Shown here in pieces: positions 53,969-62,870 of a stretch of 64,000 bases of DNA; positions within the stretch are counted from its first letter, which is position 1; each line of letters starts with the position of its first letter. The position numbers were made by a program, and so were the translations under genes. The notes under the pieces were generated by a model, which had not been told where the DNA came from, did no database searches, and worked only from the letters and a program-made list of their open reading frames with translations. The stretch comes from Lachnoclostridium sp. Marseille-P6806 (GTDB lineage: Bacteria > Bacillota > Clostridia > Lachnospirales > Lachnospiraceae). The stretch spans positions 54,998 through 118,997 of the forward strand of contig NZ_LR130583.1 of the NCBI RefSeq assembly GCF_900625025.1, read 5' to 3'.

Positions 53969-54716
53969 TAAAGCGGGGCTCCGCGGCCTCGCGGGACTGC
54001 TCTTTGTAAAGGAGAACCCGGAGATTGCCGCTCTCGGGATGGCGCTGATCCTGTTTTTTGCGTGGTTCTTTTACCGCTCATGGGCGGCAGTGCCGTTTCT
54101 TTTGCCACTCCTCCTGCCTTTTTGCCGGAAAATGAGCGGGCGGAAAAAAGAAAAGCGCAGGACGGAGCTGGCAGGGGAATTCAGAGAAGCGCTCGGCAGT
54201 ATGATCACCGCGTTTCGGGCGGGGTATTCCGCGGAAAATGTGATTCGCGAGACGCGGCGGGAAATGGCGCTTTTGTATGGAGAGGAAAGTCTGATCGCGC
54301 AGGAATTTTATCTGATGATACAGGAGCTGGATGCCGGGATTCCGGTGGAAAAACTGATGCTTGATTTTGGAGAACGGAGCGGAATAGAGGACATCCGCGA
54401 ATTTTCACAGACATTTGCGATTGCGAGAAGAAGCGGCGGCAGTATGGTGGAGATCATGGGAAGAACGATTTCGCTGCTGCAGGATCGTATGGAGGTGGAG
54501 AAAGAGATAGCGGTTCTGATTGCAGCACGGAAGATGGAGCAGAAAATTATGGATGGGGTTCCCTTTTTGATTGTATTGTATGTCGGCTCAACCTCCGAGG
54601 GGTTTTTTGCCCCTCTGTATCATAACGCGGCAGGAATTGCCGTTATGTCGGTGTGCCTGCTGGTTTATCTGTGCGCGTACAGTATATCGGAGCGGATCGT
54701 TTCCATCCGAATGTGA
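53880..54716 (+). CDS. tadB: TadB-like pilus assembly membrane protein
   Basis: The 278-residue T2SF-type protein has two N-terminal membrane segments (about 45-80), a cytoplasmic T2SF domain (FREALGSMITAFRAGYSAENVI, FSQTFAIARRSGGSMVEIM) and one or two C-terminal helices. GGAAGGAGAGGAAG precedes ATG 53880, making an unusually long 89-bp overlap with tadA; a downstream ATG at 53913 is possible. It forms the membrane platform with TadC. Confidence 0.85.
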   Translation: MGESAAAGQEKMYFPIRKSCARRGSASHCNKAGLRGLAGLLFVKENPEIAALGMALILFFAWFFYRSWAAVPFLLPLLLPFCRKMSGRKKEKRRTELAGEFREALGSMITAFRAGYSAENVIRETRREMALLYGEESLIAQEFYLMIQELDAGIPVEKLMLDFGERSGIEDIREFSQTFAIARRSGGSMVEIMGRTISLLQDRMEVEKEIAVLIAARKMEQKIMDGVPFLIVLYVGSTSEGFFAPLYHNAAGIAVMSVCLLVYLCAYSISERIVSIRM

Positions 54717-54736
54717 TGGAGGGGTGGGACAGACAC

Positions 54737-56290
54737 ATGAAGAATCTGGTAAAAGGCTTCGGGGATATCGCTTTATACATTGGAGTTCTGGCGGCGTTCC
54801 TTGTTCTGGGAATGCTTTCCCGACGGGAGAGTGTACCTGCTGGCAGTCGGCTTCCGCTGTGGCAGCGTCCCTTTGCGAGGATGGCTGTCTGGCTGTACCG
54901 CCGCGGGGGAGGCTCCGGAAGAAGCCGTCCCATCCGCCGTGAGAAGCGCCTCTGCCGGAGGAGATTTTTTGCGGCGAGGCTGCCGTTTTCCTCGGCGGCG
55001 GTTCGGACGGATCTGCAGATTCTGAATCCGGCGGCGCGCAGCGGGTGCTGCGAGGAGGAGTATTATACGCAGAAGCTTCGGGTTTTTCTTATTATGGCGT
55101 TCGGAGCGGCGTACTTTGCTCTGACGGTCCGGCTCTCCTCGCTGCGGGAAAATTCAATCCGGGAGAACGGAGCGCTGCCGAGGCCGGGCTATGGACAGCC
55201 CGGCGAGGAATACCTGCTGGAGGCGCAGGGAGAGGACGGGGAAGTGCTTGGAAGCTATCCCGTCACGGTGCACGCAAGGGCCTATACCGCGGAAGAGACG
55301 GATGCCATGGCTCGGGAAATACTACAATATCTCGCGGAAGAGCTGGCCGGAGAAAACGAGGATCTTGCTCATGTCAGCCGGAGGCTTTTCATGCCGGCCG
55401 CGTTGGACGACTGTCCATTTCGCATCACATGGGAGAGCAGCCGCTATGAGCTGCTGGATGCGGACGGATCGGTTCATAACAATGACATAGAGGAGGGACA
55501 GAGTATTCCGGTGACTGTGACGGTAAGGCTCCGGCTGGGCGAGAGGCAGTATGAGGAAGCGTTTGATGTACTTGTTGTAGCCGGCGTGCGGGATGAGACG
55601 GAAAAACTCCATGCTGCGATTGCGGGAGCGCTGTCCGAGCGGGATCGGAGCGCTCCGGAGGATGCAATGCTTTATCTTCCGGAAAAGGTAGAGGGGAGGA
55701 GACTGTCATGGTCGGTCAGAGACGAAAATCCGGGACTTGGACTGTTTCTTCTGATGCTTTTGCTGGCAGGGCTCCGTTTTCGTGGGGCCGATACCGGGCT
55801 TCACAGGAAAATTGAGCAGAGAAGCCGTCAGCTTCGTATGGATTATCCGAAGCTCCTCAGCCGCCTTGCCCTGTTTGCGGGCGCGGGAATGAGCATACGG
55901 AGCGCTTTTGTCAGAATCGGGCGGGACTATCAGCAGGAGCTGGAGCGGGGCGGAGAGAAACGCTTTGTATATGAGGAGGTTCTGCTGATGTGCCGCGAGC
56001 TGGGAAGCGGCGTGCCGGAATCGGAATGCTATACGCATTTTGGGCAGCGCTGCGGATTGCTGCAGTATTCCCGGTTCTGTTCTCTTCTGACGCAGAACCT
56101 GAGAAAGGGCAATCAGACATTGCTGACAGCTCTTCAGAATGAAGCGTCGGCGGCCTTTGCCGAGCGGCGGTCCCTCGCGAGGCAGATGGGGGAGGAGGCG
56201 GGGACAAAGCTCCTCCTGCCGATGATTCTTATGCTGGTGGTCACGATGGTGATGATCGTCATTCCGGCATACAGCAGCTTCGCCATGTGA
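54737..56290 (+). CDS. tadC: TadC-like pilus assembly protein with large insert
   Basis: The protein has 517 residues, against about 300 for ordinary TadC. The C-terminal 165 residues are a T2SF domain with the usual FRGADTGLHRKIEQ, LSRLALFAGAGMSIRSAF, FCSLLTQNLRKGNQTLL and a final hydrophobic pair of helices. Between two membrane segments (about 120 and 340) lies a roughly 200-residue soluble, acidic, beta-rich insert (EEYLLEAQGEDGEVLGSYPV and onward), predicted outside the membrane. The start could be ATG 54716 (overlapping the tadB stop) or 54737 after GGAGGGG. Confidence 0.82.
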   Translation: MKNLVKGFGDIALYIGVLAAFLVLGMLSRRESVPAGSRLPLWQRPFARMAVWLYRRGGGSGRSRPIRREKRLCRRRFFAARLPFSSAAVRTDLQILNPAARSGCCEEEYYTQKLRVFLIMAFGAAYFALTVRLSSLRENSIRENGALPRPGYGQPGEEYLLEAQGEDGEVLGSYPVTVHARAYTAEETDAMAREILQYLAEELAGENEDLAHVSRRLFMPAALDDCPFRITWESSRYELLDADGSVHNNDIEEGQSIPVTVTVRLRLGERQYEEAFDVLVVAGVRDETEKLHAAIAGALSERDRSAPEDAMLYLPEKVEGRRLSWSVRDENPGLGLFLLMLLLAGLRFRGADTGLHRKIEQRSRQLRMDYPKLLSRLALFAGAGMSIRSAFVRIGRDYQQELERGGEKRFVYEEVLLMCRELGSGVPESECYTHFGQRCGLLQYSRFCSLLTQNLRKGNQTLLTALQNEASAAFAERRSLARQMGEEAGTKLLLPMILMLVVTMVMIVIPAYSSFAM

Positions 56291-56382
56291 TTCCCGGCAA
56301 ATAGCGCGGGGGTGCCGGTGTTTTACATATTTTTACATTCACAGCAGGGAGAGCCCGCCACGGGCGGGGGAAAGGGGAATTG

Positions 56383-56562
56383 ATGATGAAAAAAATGCTT
56401 ATGGACTGGTGGAGAGACGAGGAGGGCATGGGAACGGTGGAAATCATTCTGATCATTGTGGTTCTGATCGGCCTTGTCATTATCTTCAAGACACAGCTCA
56501 CACGGCTGGTGAAGCGCGTGTTTGAAAAAATCACGGCAGATAGCAACACGATCATGTCATGA
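56383..56562 (+). CDS. Flp1-type type IVb pilin
   Basis: The 59-residue pilin has a short charged leader and the cleavage/assembly motif EEGMGTVEIILI, with the conserved Glu of mature position 5, followed by one hydrophobic helix (IIVVLIGLVIIFK) and a basic tail. It should be cleaved by the prepilin peptidase and polymerised by TadA/B/C. AAAGGGG precedes the ATG. Its stop overlaps the DUF5702 start (ATGA). Confidence 0.88.
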   Translation: MMKKMLMDWWRDEEGMGTVEIILIIVVLIGLVIIFKTQLTRLVKRVFEKITADSNTIMS

Positions 56563-58025
56563 AAACGGGAATGAAAAGGGCGGGAGCATATCTCACGGTT
56601 TATCTCTCTTTGTCGCTTTCGATCGTGCTGTCTCTTTTCTTCGTTCTCATCGAGGGGGCAAGACGAAATATGATCCGGATGCAGGTGGAGCTCGCCACGG
56701 ATGCGGCGATGAATTCCGTGCTCGGGGAATTTAACCGGGAGCTTCTGCGGCAGTACGATCTTTTTTTCGTCGATGAGGGCTATGGAACGTCATCTCCGTC
56801 GGACGGCAGAGTGAGGGAGCATCTGCTGTCTTATCTGAAACAGAATTATACGCGCTGCGGGAAGCTTCCGTTCGGGGCGGACAAGAGCTTTACCGGTCTT
56901 GCGACGGAAGAGCTCTGCCTCACGGGAACCCGCTGCGCGGCGGATCGGGAGGCCGCGGCGCTCCGGGAGCAGATCACAGCCTATATGCTTGCGGATCCTG
57001 CGGGAGAGGCGGCTGCGGAGCTGCTTTCGCTCGTTTACCAGTATCAGGCTGCGGGTGCGGACGAGACGGAATGGTCCCGGAGAAAGGCGGAAAATGAGAG
57101 GGATATGCAGGAGCTGAAAGAGAGGGCGGCACAGAGAAGACGGGAAAAGGAGGAGCAGGGAGAACAGCTGCCGCCGGCGGAGCAGGATCCGGTAGAAGCG
57201 GCGGATTCCTTTCTTGACCGGCTGGCACTGTATCAGGTTCTGGGACATTCGTTCAAGGTGTCGGAGGCCTCCGCGGATCCTGACTGCTGTCTGTCCCGCC
57301 GCGCACTTCATACGGGGAGTGGTCTGGAGGTGAAAAATACGCACGGCTACGCTCCCGCGGGTCCCCTCCTGTTCGGCGAGTATGTCATGGAGAAGTGCAG
57401 CTATTTCAGGAACCGGAGCAAAGACGGCAGACTTTCCTATCAGATCGAATACATTTTGTTCGGAGAGAGCAGCGATGAGAGCAATCTGAACCGCATGGCA
57501 GGCCGGCTTTTGCTGATCCGAGCAGGAATCAACAGCCTGTACCTGTTTTCAGATTCCGGAAAGCAGGGGGAGGCGGAAGCGCTGGCAACGACCGTGTGCA
57601 CGGTTCTTCTGGTGCCGGAGATGTCGGAGGTGATGAAGACGGCGATTCTTCTGGCGTGGGCTTACGTGGAAAGTCTTCAGGACGTGAAGACGATTTTTGC
57701 CGGGGGAAAGGTTCCTCTGATCAAGGACAGCGGGAGCTGGAAAACGACGCTTTTTTCCATTCTTGCGCCCGGCGTGTCGACGCGCGGGGAGAAAGGCGGA
57801 AGCGGCTTTGGTTATGAGGAATATCTGCGCGTATTTCTGTTTTTGGAGAACGGATGGCAGAAGAGCTGCCGCCTGATGGACATTATGGAAATGGATATCC
57901 GGAAAACGGAGGGAAATGAGAACTTCCGGATGGACTGGTGCATGGACAGCTTTGCGCTGGAATCATCGACAAGGAGCGCGTTCGGCTATGTCTGTCCGAT
58001 GCGCCGGGAAATCAGCTACAACTGA
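56559..58025 (+). CDS. DUF5702-like Tad locus protein
   Basis: The 488-residue protein has one N-terminal hydrophobic segment (AYLTVYLSLSLSIVLSLFFV) with a TadE/TadG-like polar end, then a long extracytoplasmic region. The arrangement fits DUF5702 proteins that accompany Tad loci in Lachnospiraceae. A Lys/Glu/Arg-rich helical stretch lies at about 168-215. The start overlaps the pilin stop by four bases. It is probably a minor pilin-like or surface component; its role is not known. Confidence 0.78.
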   Translation: MKTGMKRAGAYLTVYLSLSLSIVLSLFFVLIEGARRNMIRMQVELATDAAMNSVLGEFNRELLRQYDLFFVDEGYGTSSPSDGRVREHLLSYLKQNYTRCGKLPFGADKSFTGLATEELCLTGTRCAADREAAALREQITAYMLADPAGEAAAELLSLVYQYQAAGADETEWSRRKAENERDMQELKERAAQRRREKEEQGEQLPPAEQDPVEAADSFLDRLALYQVLGHSFKVSEASADPDCCLSRRALHTGSGLEVKNTHGYAPAGPLLFGEYVMEKCSYFRNRSKDGRLSYQIEYILFGESSDESNLNRMAGRLLLIRAGINSLYLFSDSGKQGEAEALATTVCTVLLVPEMSEVMKTAILLAWAYVESLQDVKTIFAGGKVPLIKDSGSWKTTLFSILAPGVSTRGEKGGSGFGYEEYLRVFLFLENGWQKSCRLMDIMEMDIRKTEGNENFRMDWCMDSFALESSTRSAFGYVCPMRREISYN

Positions 58026-58054
58026 GTGGAATTGCGGGAAATGAGGCGGAAACG

Positions 58055-59032
58055 ATGCCCTTTTGGAGAAAACGGCAAAGCAGAATACAGATCAGAGCAG
58101 CTCTCCGGGCCTGCAGTCCGATGTTCAAGAGGGCGTTGCTTCCGCTTCATTTCCGGAAGAAGAGAGACAGAGGAATGGCGGCCTCCATGACGGTGGAGGC
58201 AAGCTTTGTTCTTCCTCTGGTGATTTTCTTTCTGGTGGATGTACTGTTTGTCTTTGACATGATGCGCCTGCAGAGCCATATGCTTGCGGCGCTCCATGAG
58301 ACGGGGACGCAGATTTCGGAGTACTGTTATTATTACCGCTGCGGACTTTCCGATGTGCTGGATCTGCAGGCGGGGGATTTGACCTATGACGGGGAGACCG
58401 GTGCGGACGCCGGAGCGGCAGAGGCGCTGGGTGCGATGCTCTTCACGCAGACCTTTGTCAGGAGTTCGGTGGAGCGTCTGGCGGGGCGGGAATATCTCGA
58501 TCACAGCTGTCTGTGCGGTGGAGCCTCCGGAATTTCCTATCTGCAGTCCTCCATTCTTTCCGGCGATGATGCGGTCGATCTTGTCGCCGATTACCGGGTA
58601 TGCCCCTTTATCAGAATCCCGGGCGTGAAAGACCTCACGCTGCAGAGCCGTTTTTATGCGCACGCGTGGGTCGGCTATGATACGGGCGGAGAACTGCCGG
58701 AGCATGACGGCTCCGGAAAAGAAACCATGGTATATATCACCGATACGGGGACCGTCTATCATCGGAGCGCAGGCTGCAGCTACCTGAATCCGTCGATTCG
58801 TACGGCGGCCTGGTCAGAGCTTGCGGGTTTCCGGAACCGGAACGGGGGAAAATACTATCCCTGCGAAATCTGTTCTCCCCACGCCGGCGGCACCGTGCTC
58901 ATCACAGCGGACGGAAACCGCTATCATGCGTCGGCGGCCTGTCCCGGACTGAAACGGACGGTTCATGAGGTCCCGCTTTCTTCGGTGGAGGGGAGACTTC
59001 CGCCGTGCTCAAAATGCGGAGGCTCGCAGTGA
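58055..59032 (+). CDS. TadE-like pseudopilin with two Ada-like cysteine motifs
   Basis: The 325-residue protein has a TadE-type hydrophobic segment at about 44-70 starting SMTVEASFVLPLVIF, with the Glu expected for pilin-like processing. The rest is extracytoplasmic. Near the C terminus are two similar motifs: YHRSAGCSYL with YPCEIC, and YHASAACPGL with PPCSKC. This H-x(4)-C...C-x2-C pattern resembles the zinc site of the Ada metal-binding domain. ATGAGGCGG precedes ATG 58055. It is probably a tip or minor pilin, with the motifs binding zinc or forming disulphides. Confidence 0.78.
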   Translation: MPFWRKRQSRIQIRAALRACSPMFKRALLPLHFRKKRDRGMAASMTVEASFVLPLVIFFLVDVLFVFDMMRLQSHMLAALHETGTQISEYCYYYRCGLSDVLDLQAGDLTYDGETGADAGAAEALGAMLFTQTFVRSSVERLAGREYLDHSCLCGGASGISYLQSSILSGDDAVDLVADYRVCPFIRIPGVKDLTLQSRFYAHAWVGYDTGGELPEHDGSGKETMVYITDTGTVYHRSAGCSYLNPSIRTAAWSELAGFRNRNGGKYYPCEICSPHAGGTVLITADGNRYHASAACPGLKRTVHEVPLSSVEGRLPPCSKCGGSQ

Positions 59033-59056
59033 GGGTGATGAAATGGCGGTGAAATA

Positions 59057-59512
59057 ATGAGAGCAGACAGGATGGCAGTGAGATTTTTTGCGGCGGGTGC
59101 GTTTCTTCTGCTGTGTTCTGTGCAGGATCTGAGGCGGAGGGAGTTGTCCGTGCGCTTTCTTCTTGCGGTGGGCGCCCTGTCCGTGGTCTGGGACATTGTG
59201 AGCTGTGCGGAGAAAAGCGCAGAGCCCGCAGCGCTTATGCTCGCCTGTATGCCGGGACTTTTTCTTCTTCTCGTGTGGAAAGTCTCGGGCGGCAGGGCGG
59301 GAGCCGGAGACGGAGCGGCGCTCCTTGTAACGGGACTTCTGACCGGACTGGAAACGACGTTTCTGACGCTGTGCGGGGGACTTGTTCTGTGTGCGCTCGG
59401 GAGCGGCGTTCTTCTGGCTGCGGGGAGAGTCCGCAAAGACACCCGGATCCCGTTTGTGCCTTTTCTGCTGGCGGCGTTTGGAGGTGCGGCCTATGTATGG
59501 TATCGGAATTGA
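59057..59512 (+). CDS. A24 prepilin peptidase, second copy
   Basis: The 151-residue membrane aspartic protease has the first Asp in CSVQDLRRRELS and the GxGD motif GRAGAGDGAALL, with about five membrane helices. It is shorter than PilD, like TadV. A second such gene at the other end of the locus (51239) suggests division of labour between pilin and pseudopilins. A weak GGTGA-type site precedes the ATG. Its last 20 bases overlap the start of the next gene. Confidence 0.85.
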   Translation: MRADRMAVRFFAAGAFLLLCSVQDLRRRELSVRFLLAVGALSVVWDIVSCAEKSAEPAALMLACMPGLFLLLVWKVSGGRAGAGDGAALLVTGLLTGLETTFLTLCGGLVLCALGSGVLLAAGRVRKDTRIPFVPFLLAAFGGAAYVWYRN

Positions 59513-60074
59513 GCAGAGCGCCGGGAGCGGTGCCGGCATCGGGTACGGGCAGAGAAAAATGCCGGGGTGCGGGAGGGGGAGCCTTTTGCGGCGGAAGAGA
59601 CTTTCGGCTTATATGTCTGTGGAGGCTTCACTGATTATGACGGCGGTGATTGTTTTGTGGGTCTTCATGATTTATCTGGCGTTCTTTCTTTACGATCGCT
59701 GTCTGTTTGCGCAGGACAGCTATATCCTGTGCTTTCGGGAGAGCTATGTAAAGCGGGAGAGAGATCTGGCGGCAGAGCTGAAAAGTCTGGAGAGCCGGCA
59801 GTTCGGGAGCAAATATTTTTTCCTGTCCTCCCGCAGCTCGTCGAGCAGAAAAGAGGGGAGGAAGATTGTCTATCAGGGAAATGCGGGGGTCACACCGGCG
59901 GTTTTCCGCGGATCGGAAATGATGCCGGCAGGGACATGGCGGATGACGTTTCGGGCGGAAGCGCGATGGACGGATCCTCCGGGCGGAATACGCAGATTCC
60001 GAAGACTCCGCTATCTGGCGGGAAAAGTGATCGGGAAACAGGAGAAAGGGGAGAAGAATGGAGGCCGGCGCTGA
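59493..60074 (+). CDS. TadE-like pseudopilin
   Basis: The 193-residue protein has a basic N terminus, then LSAYMSVEASLIMTAVIVLW, the TadE-type segment with the processing Glu, and a soluble domain ending in a basic tail. GGAGGTG precedes ATG 59493, which overlaps the peptidase gene. It is probably a minor pilin of the Tad machine. The open frame upstream of 59493 belongs to the peptidase gene in another frame. Confidence 0.75.
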   Translation: MYGIGIEQSAGSGAGIGYGQRKMPGCGRGSLLRRKRLSAYMSVEASLIMTAVIVLWVFMIYLAFFLYDRCLFAQDSYILCFRESYVKRERDLAAELKSLESRQFGSKYFFLSSRSSSSRKEGRKIVYQGNAGVTPAVFRGSEMMPAGTWRMTFRAEARWTDPPGGIRRFRRLRYLAGKVIGKQEKGEKNGGRR

Positions 60075-61470
60075 TTTGAAAGAAATTCATTATTACAGCG
60101 ATTCTCTGCATAATTATATGATCATTCCCTGTGGGAATACAGAGAGCGACTATCGTTACAGGATGCTTGCGGCCAACCGGATCCCGGGGCTGCTCCCCTG
60201 CAGTGTGCGGCATATTGACGGAGACAGCTATATCTATTATGAAATCACATCGCAACAGACGCTTGAGACAATGTACGGAGCACGGGCACTGCCCGGAGCC
60301 CGTCTCCGTTCTCTGCTGGAAGCGCTGCTTCGCGTTTTGCACAAACTGGAAGACTTTCTTCTTGACGCCGAGGGGCTTGTTCTGTCCGCCCGGTACATTT
60401 TTTTTGATCTGGAAGAGGAGCGCTGGTCGTTTACCTATGTTCTGCATGGCGGACAGAATATAGAGGGCGCCGGGCTTCTTCCGCTCGCGGAATTTCTTGC
60501 GGAGCATGCCGACGCGTCGGATCGCCGGACGGCGGCCTGCGCCTATCGTCTGGTGACATTGGCGGAAAACCCGAATTATGTGCTGCGGGAAAGCATTCTG
60601 GAGGATGCGCCGCCGGGAGAAGAGTTGTCCGGGGAGGAAGAGGGCTTTGCTCCGGCGGAGCGTTCATGGAAAAATTCAGAGGCCGGGGATGCTCCGCTTT
60701 CAGAGGAGTTCTGTGGGTTCAGGGGAAAGGGAGAGGAAAGCGGACGTGAAGAAAAAGACAATGAGAAGAGACGGATACGGAGAGATATGGCGCTGTGCGG
60801 GTGCAGTGCGGCGCTTGCGCTGATTTTCCTCTGGGTCATGCGGGTGTTTTATCTGAACGAGACAGAGCTTCTGCTGGACCGGGGAGGTATTCTGCTTGCG
60901 CTTACTGCGGCGGCGGCTTCGTCGGCGCATGGCGTATTTCTGATTTTTTACGGTGCATCCCGGGGAGAAAAACCGGAGACGCAGAGTTCCGAAGAGGAGA
61001 GAGAGACAGCGGCGGAGAGCCCGCGCTCCCGGACGCCGCCCGGACAGCAGGAAATGGGGCGGTTCACAATGGGGGAACGGGAGACGGCATATTCTGAGAA
61101 TACGTATGAGGAGACGGAATTATACAGCCCGGAGGCGGCCGATGCCGGATACGGGGCAGCAGGCAGAAAGCAGGCGCCGCATAAATTATACGGCTCTTCG
61201 GGGGACAGGAAATATCGGATTGAGCTGGATGTGTTTCCCTGCGTCGTGGGGAGCAGGGAGGAGCTGGCGGATTTTGTTCTGGAGGAGCCCGGGGTCAGTC
61301 CGATGCATGCAAGGCTGATGCATACCGAAACGGGAGAGCTTGCCGTGACGGATCTGAACGCGTGCGGCGGAACCTTTGTCAACGGCCGGAGGCTTCACCC
61401 CAATGCGTCGGCGGTTCTGGAGCCGGGGGACGAGCTTCGGCTGGGGCGGGCGGAGTTTGTATATCGCTGA
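60058..61470 (+). CDS. DUF6382-like protein with FHA domain
   Basis: The 470-residue protein has a soluble N-terminal domain of about 175 residues (SYIYYEITSQQTLETMYGAR, DLEEERWSFTYVLHGG) fitting DUF6382, then an acidic region. Two membrane helices follow (about 243-305), then a charged linker, and the C-terminal roughly 85 residues form a forkhead-associated domain (FPCVVGSREELADFVLEE, VSPMHARL, DLNACGGTFVNGRRL). FHA domains bind phosphothreonine, so assembly may be regulated by a Ser/Thr kinase. It overlaps the preceding gene by 17 bp and ends the Tad locus. Confidence 0.82.
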   Translation: MEAGADLKEIHYYSDSLHNYMIIPCGNTESDYRYRMLAANRIPGLLPCSVRHIDGDSYIYYEITSQQTLETMYGARALPGARLRSLLEALLRVLHKLEDFLLDAEGLVLSARYIFFDLEEERWSFTYVLHGGQNIEGAGLLPLAEFLAEHADASDRRTAACAYRLVTLAENPNYVLRESILEDAPPGEELSGEEEGFAPAERSWKNSEAGDAPLSEEFCGFRGKGEESGREEKDNEKRRIRRDMALCGCSAALALIFLWVMRVFYLNETELLLDRGGILLALTAAAASSAHGVFLIFYGASRGEKPETQSSEEERETAAESPRSRTPPGQQEMGRFTMGERETAYSENTYEETELYSPEAADAGYGAAGRKQAPHKLYGSSGDRKYRIELDVFPCVVGSREELADFVLEEPGVSPMHARLMHTETGELAVTDLNACGGTFVNGRRLHPNASAVLEPGDELRLGRAEFVYR

Positions 61471-61550
61471 CCGGTGTGGCTGTGCTATCATAAATGAAGA
61501 CAACAGGCCCGGCGCGCCTTGCCGGGGACGCTTCGGTATGGAGGATTATC

Positions 61551-61961
61551 ATGCGGGACGATAACTGTATTTTCTGCAAAATTGCGAACGGCGAAATTCC
61601 CTCCCGAACCTTGTACGAGGACGAGCGGTTTCGCGTCATTCTGGATCTGGGTGCTGCGACGCGGGGACATGCTCTGATTCTTCCGAAAGAGCACTTTGCC
61701 GATCTCGTGGAGCTGCCGGAGGACTGGGCGGCCGGGGCGATGGTTCTGGCAAAAAAGATGATGATGAAAATGAAAGCGGCGCTGCATGCGGACGGCTTTA
61801 ATCTGGTACAGAACAACGGGACGACGGCCGGACAGACAGTGTTCCATTTTCATATCCACCTGATTCCCCGCTACGCGGAGGACGGGCAGACGATCGGCTG
61901 GAAAGCGGGGAGCCCGACACCGGAGGAGCTTGAGGCGGTACAGAAAGAAATTGCCGGCTGA
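61551..61961 (+). CDS. HIT family nucleotide hydrolase
   Basis: The 136-residue protein is of Hint type, hydrolysing nucleoside phosphoramidates or similar adducts. The N-terminal CIFCKIANGEIPS and the active-site HxHxH (HFHIHLIP) are intact. GGAGG precedes ATG 61551; the 19 residues upstream lack such a site. It lies between the Tad locus and fumarase genes with no obvious link to either. Confidence 0.95.
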   Translation: MRDDNCIFCKIANGEIPSRTLYEDERFRVILDLGAATRGHALILPKEHFADLVELPEDWAAGAMVLAKKMMMKMKAALHADGFNLVQNNGTTAGQTVFHFHIHLIPRYAEDGQTIGWKAGSPTPEELEAVQKEIAG

Positions 61962-62006
61962 CGAAGCGGCAAATGCCGGTATGCTGTGCGGAGAGGCGGG
62001 AAGTTC

Positions 62007-62849
62007 ATGCGGGAATTGAATGTGGCGGAGATAACCGCGAGCGTTCGGGAGATGTGCATAGAGGCGAATTACAGCCTTTCTCCTGATATGAAGGAGCGGT
62101 TGACAGAGGCGGCGGGAGAAGAGCGCTCTCCGCTGGGCAGGCAGATTCTTCATAAGCTGGAGGATAATCTGGAGATCGCCGCTAAGGAACAGATTCCGAT
62201 CTGTCAGGATACCGGCATGGCGGTGGTCTTTCTCGAATTGGGACAGGATGTGCATCTCGTCGGCGGAGACCTTGCGGAGGCCATCGACGAGGGGGTGCGC
62301 CGGGGATATGCTGACGGCTACCTCAGGAAATCCGTTGTGGCCGATCCTCTGCGGCGGGTCAATACCGGCGACAATACGCCGGCCATTCTCCATATTTCCA
62401 TCGTCCCGGGGGAGCGGGTAAAAATCACGGTCGCCCCGAAAGGCTTCGGCAGTGAGAACAAAAGCCGGATTTTTATGCTGAATCCGGCGGACGGCGAGGA
62501 GGGCGTCAAGGAAGCGGTGATACGGGCTGTCCGCGATGCCGGGCCGAACGCCTGCCCCCCGCTGGTGGTAGGAGTCGGTATCGGTGGAACCTTTGAGCGC
62601 TGTGCTTTTCTGGCTAAAAAGGCGCTCACACTTCCCGCGGGGCACAGATCGGAGCTTCCGCATATCCGGGATATGGAGGAGGAACTTCTCGCGAAGCTCA
62701 ACCAAACCGGGATCGGGCCGGCGGGACTCGGGGGAACGGTCACGGCGCTGGCGGTGCACATTCTGAGCTGCCCGACGCATATTGCGGGGCTGCCGGTTGC
62801 GGTCAATATATGCTGCCATGTGAACCGCCATGCGGAGCGGAGCCTGTGA
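62007..62849 (+). CDS. Fumarate hydratase class I, alpha subunit
   Basis: The 280-residue iron-sulfur subunit of the two-component class I hydratase interconverts fumarate and malate (or tartrate in TtdAB). Cluster cysteines are expected in IPICQDTG, AGPNACPP and ILSCPTH. VGIGIGGTFE-like GVGIGGTFERCAFLAKKAL is conserved. The start at 62007 follows GGCGGGAAG. The beta subunit follows 21 bp later. Fumarase and tartrate dehydratase cannot be told apart here. Confidence 0.9.
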   Translation: MRELNVAEITASVREMCIEANYSLSPDMKERLTEAAGEERSPLGRQILHKLEDNLEIAAKEQIPICQDTGMAVVFLELGQDVHLVGGDLAEAIDEGVRRGYADGYLRKSVVADPLRRVNTGDNTPAILHISIVPGERVKITVAPKGFGSENKSRIFMLNPADGEEGVKEAVIRAVRDAGPNACPPLVVGVGIGGTFERCAFLAKKALTLPAGHRSELPHIRDMEEELLAKLNQTGIGPAGLGGTVTALAVHILSCPTHIAGLPVAVNICCHVNRHAERSL

Positions 62850-62870
62850 CGGAGCAGACGGGGAAGAACG

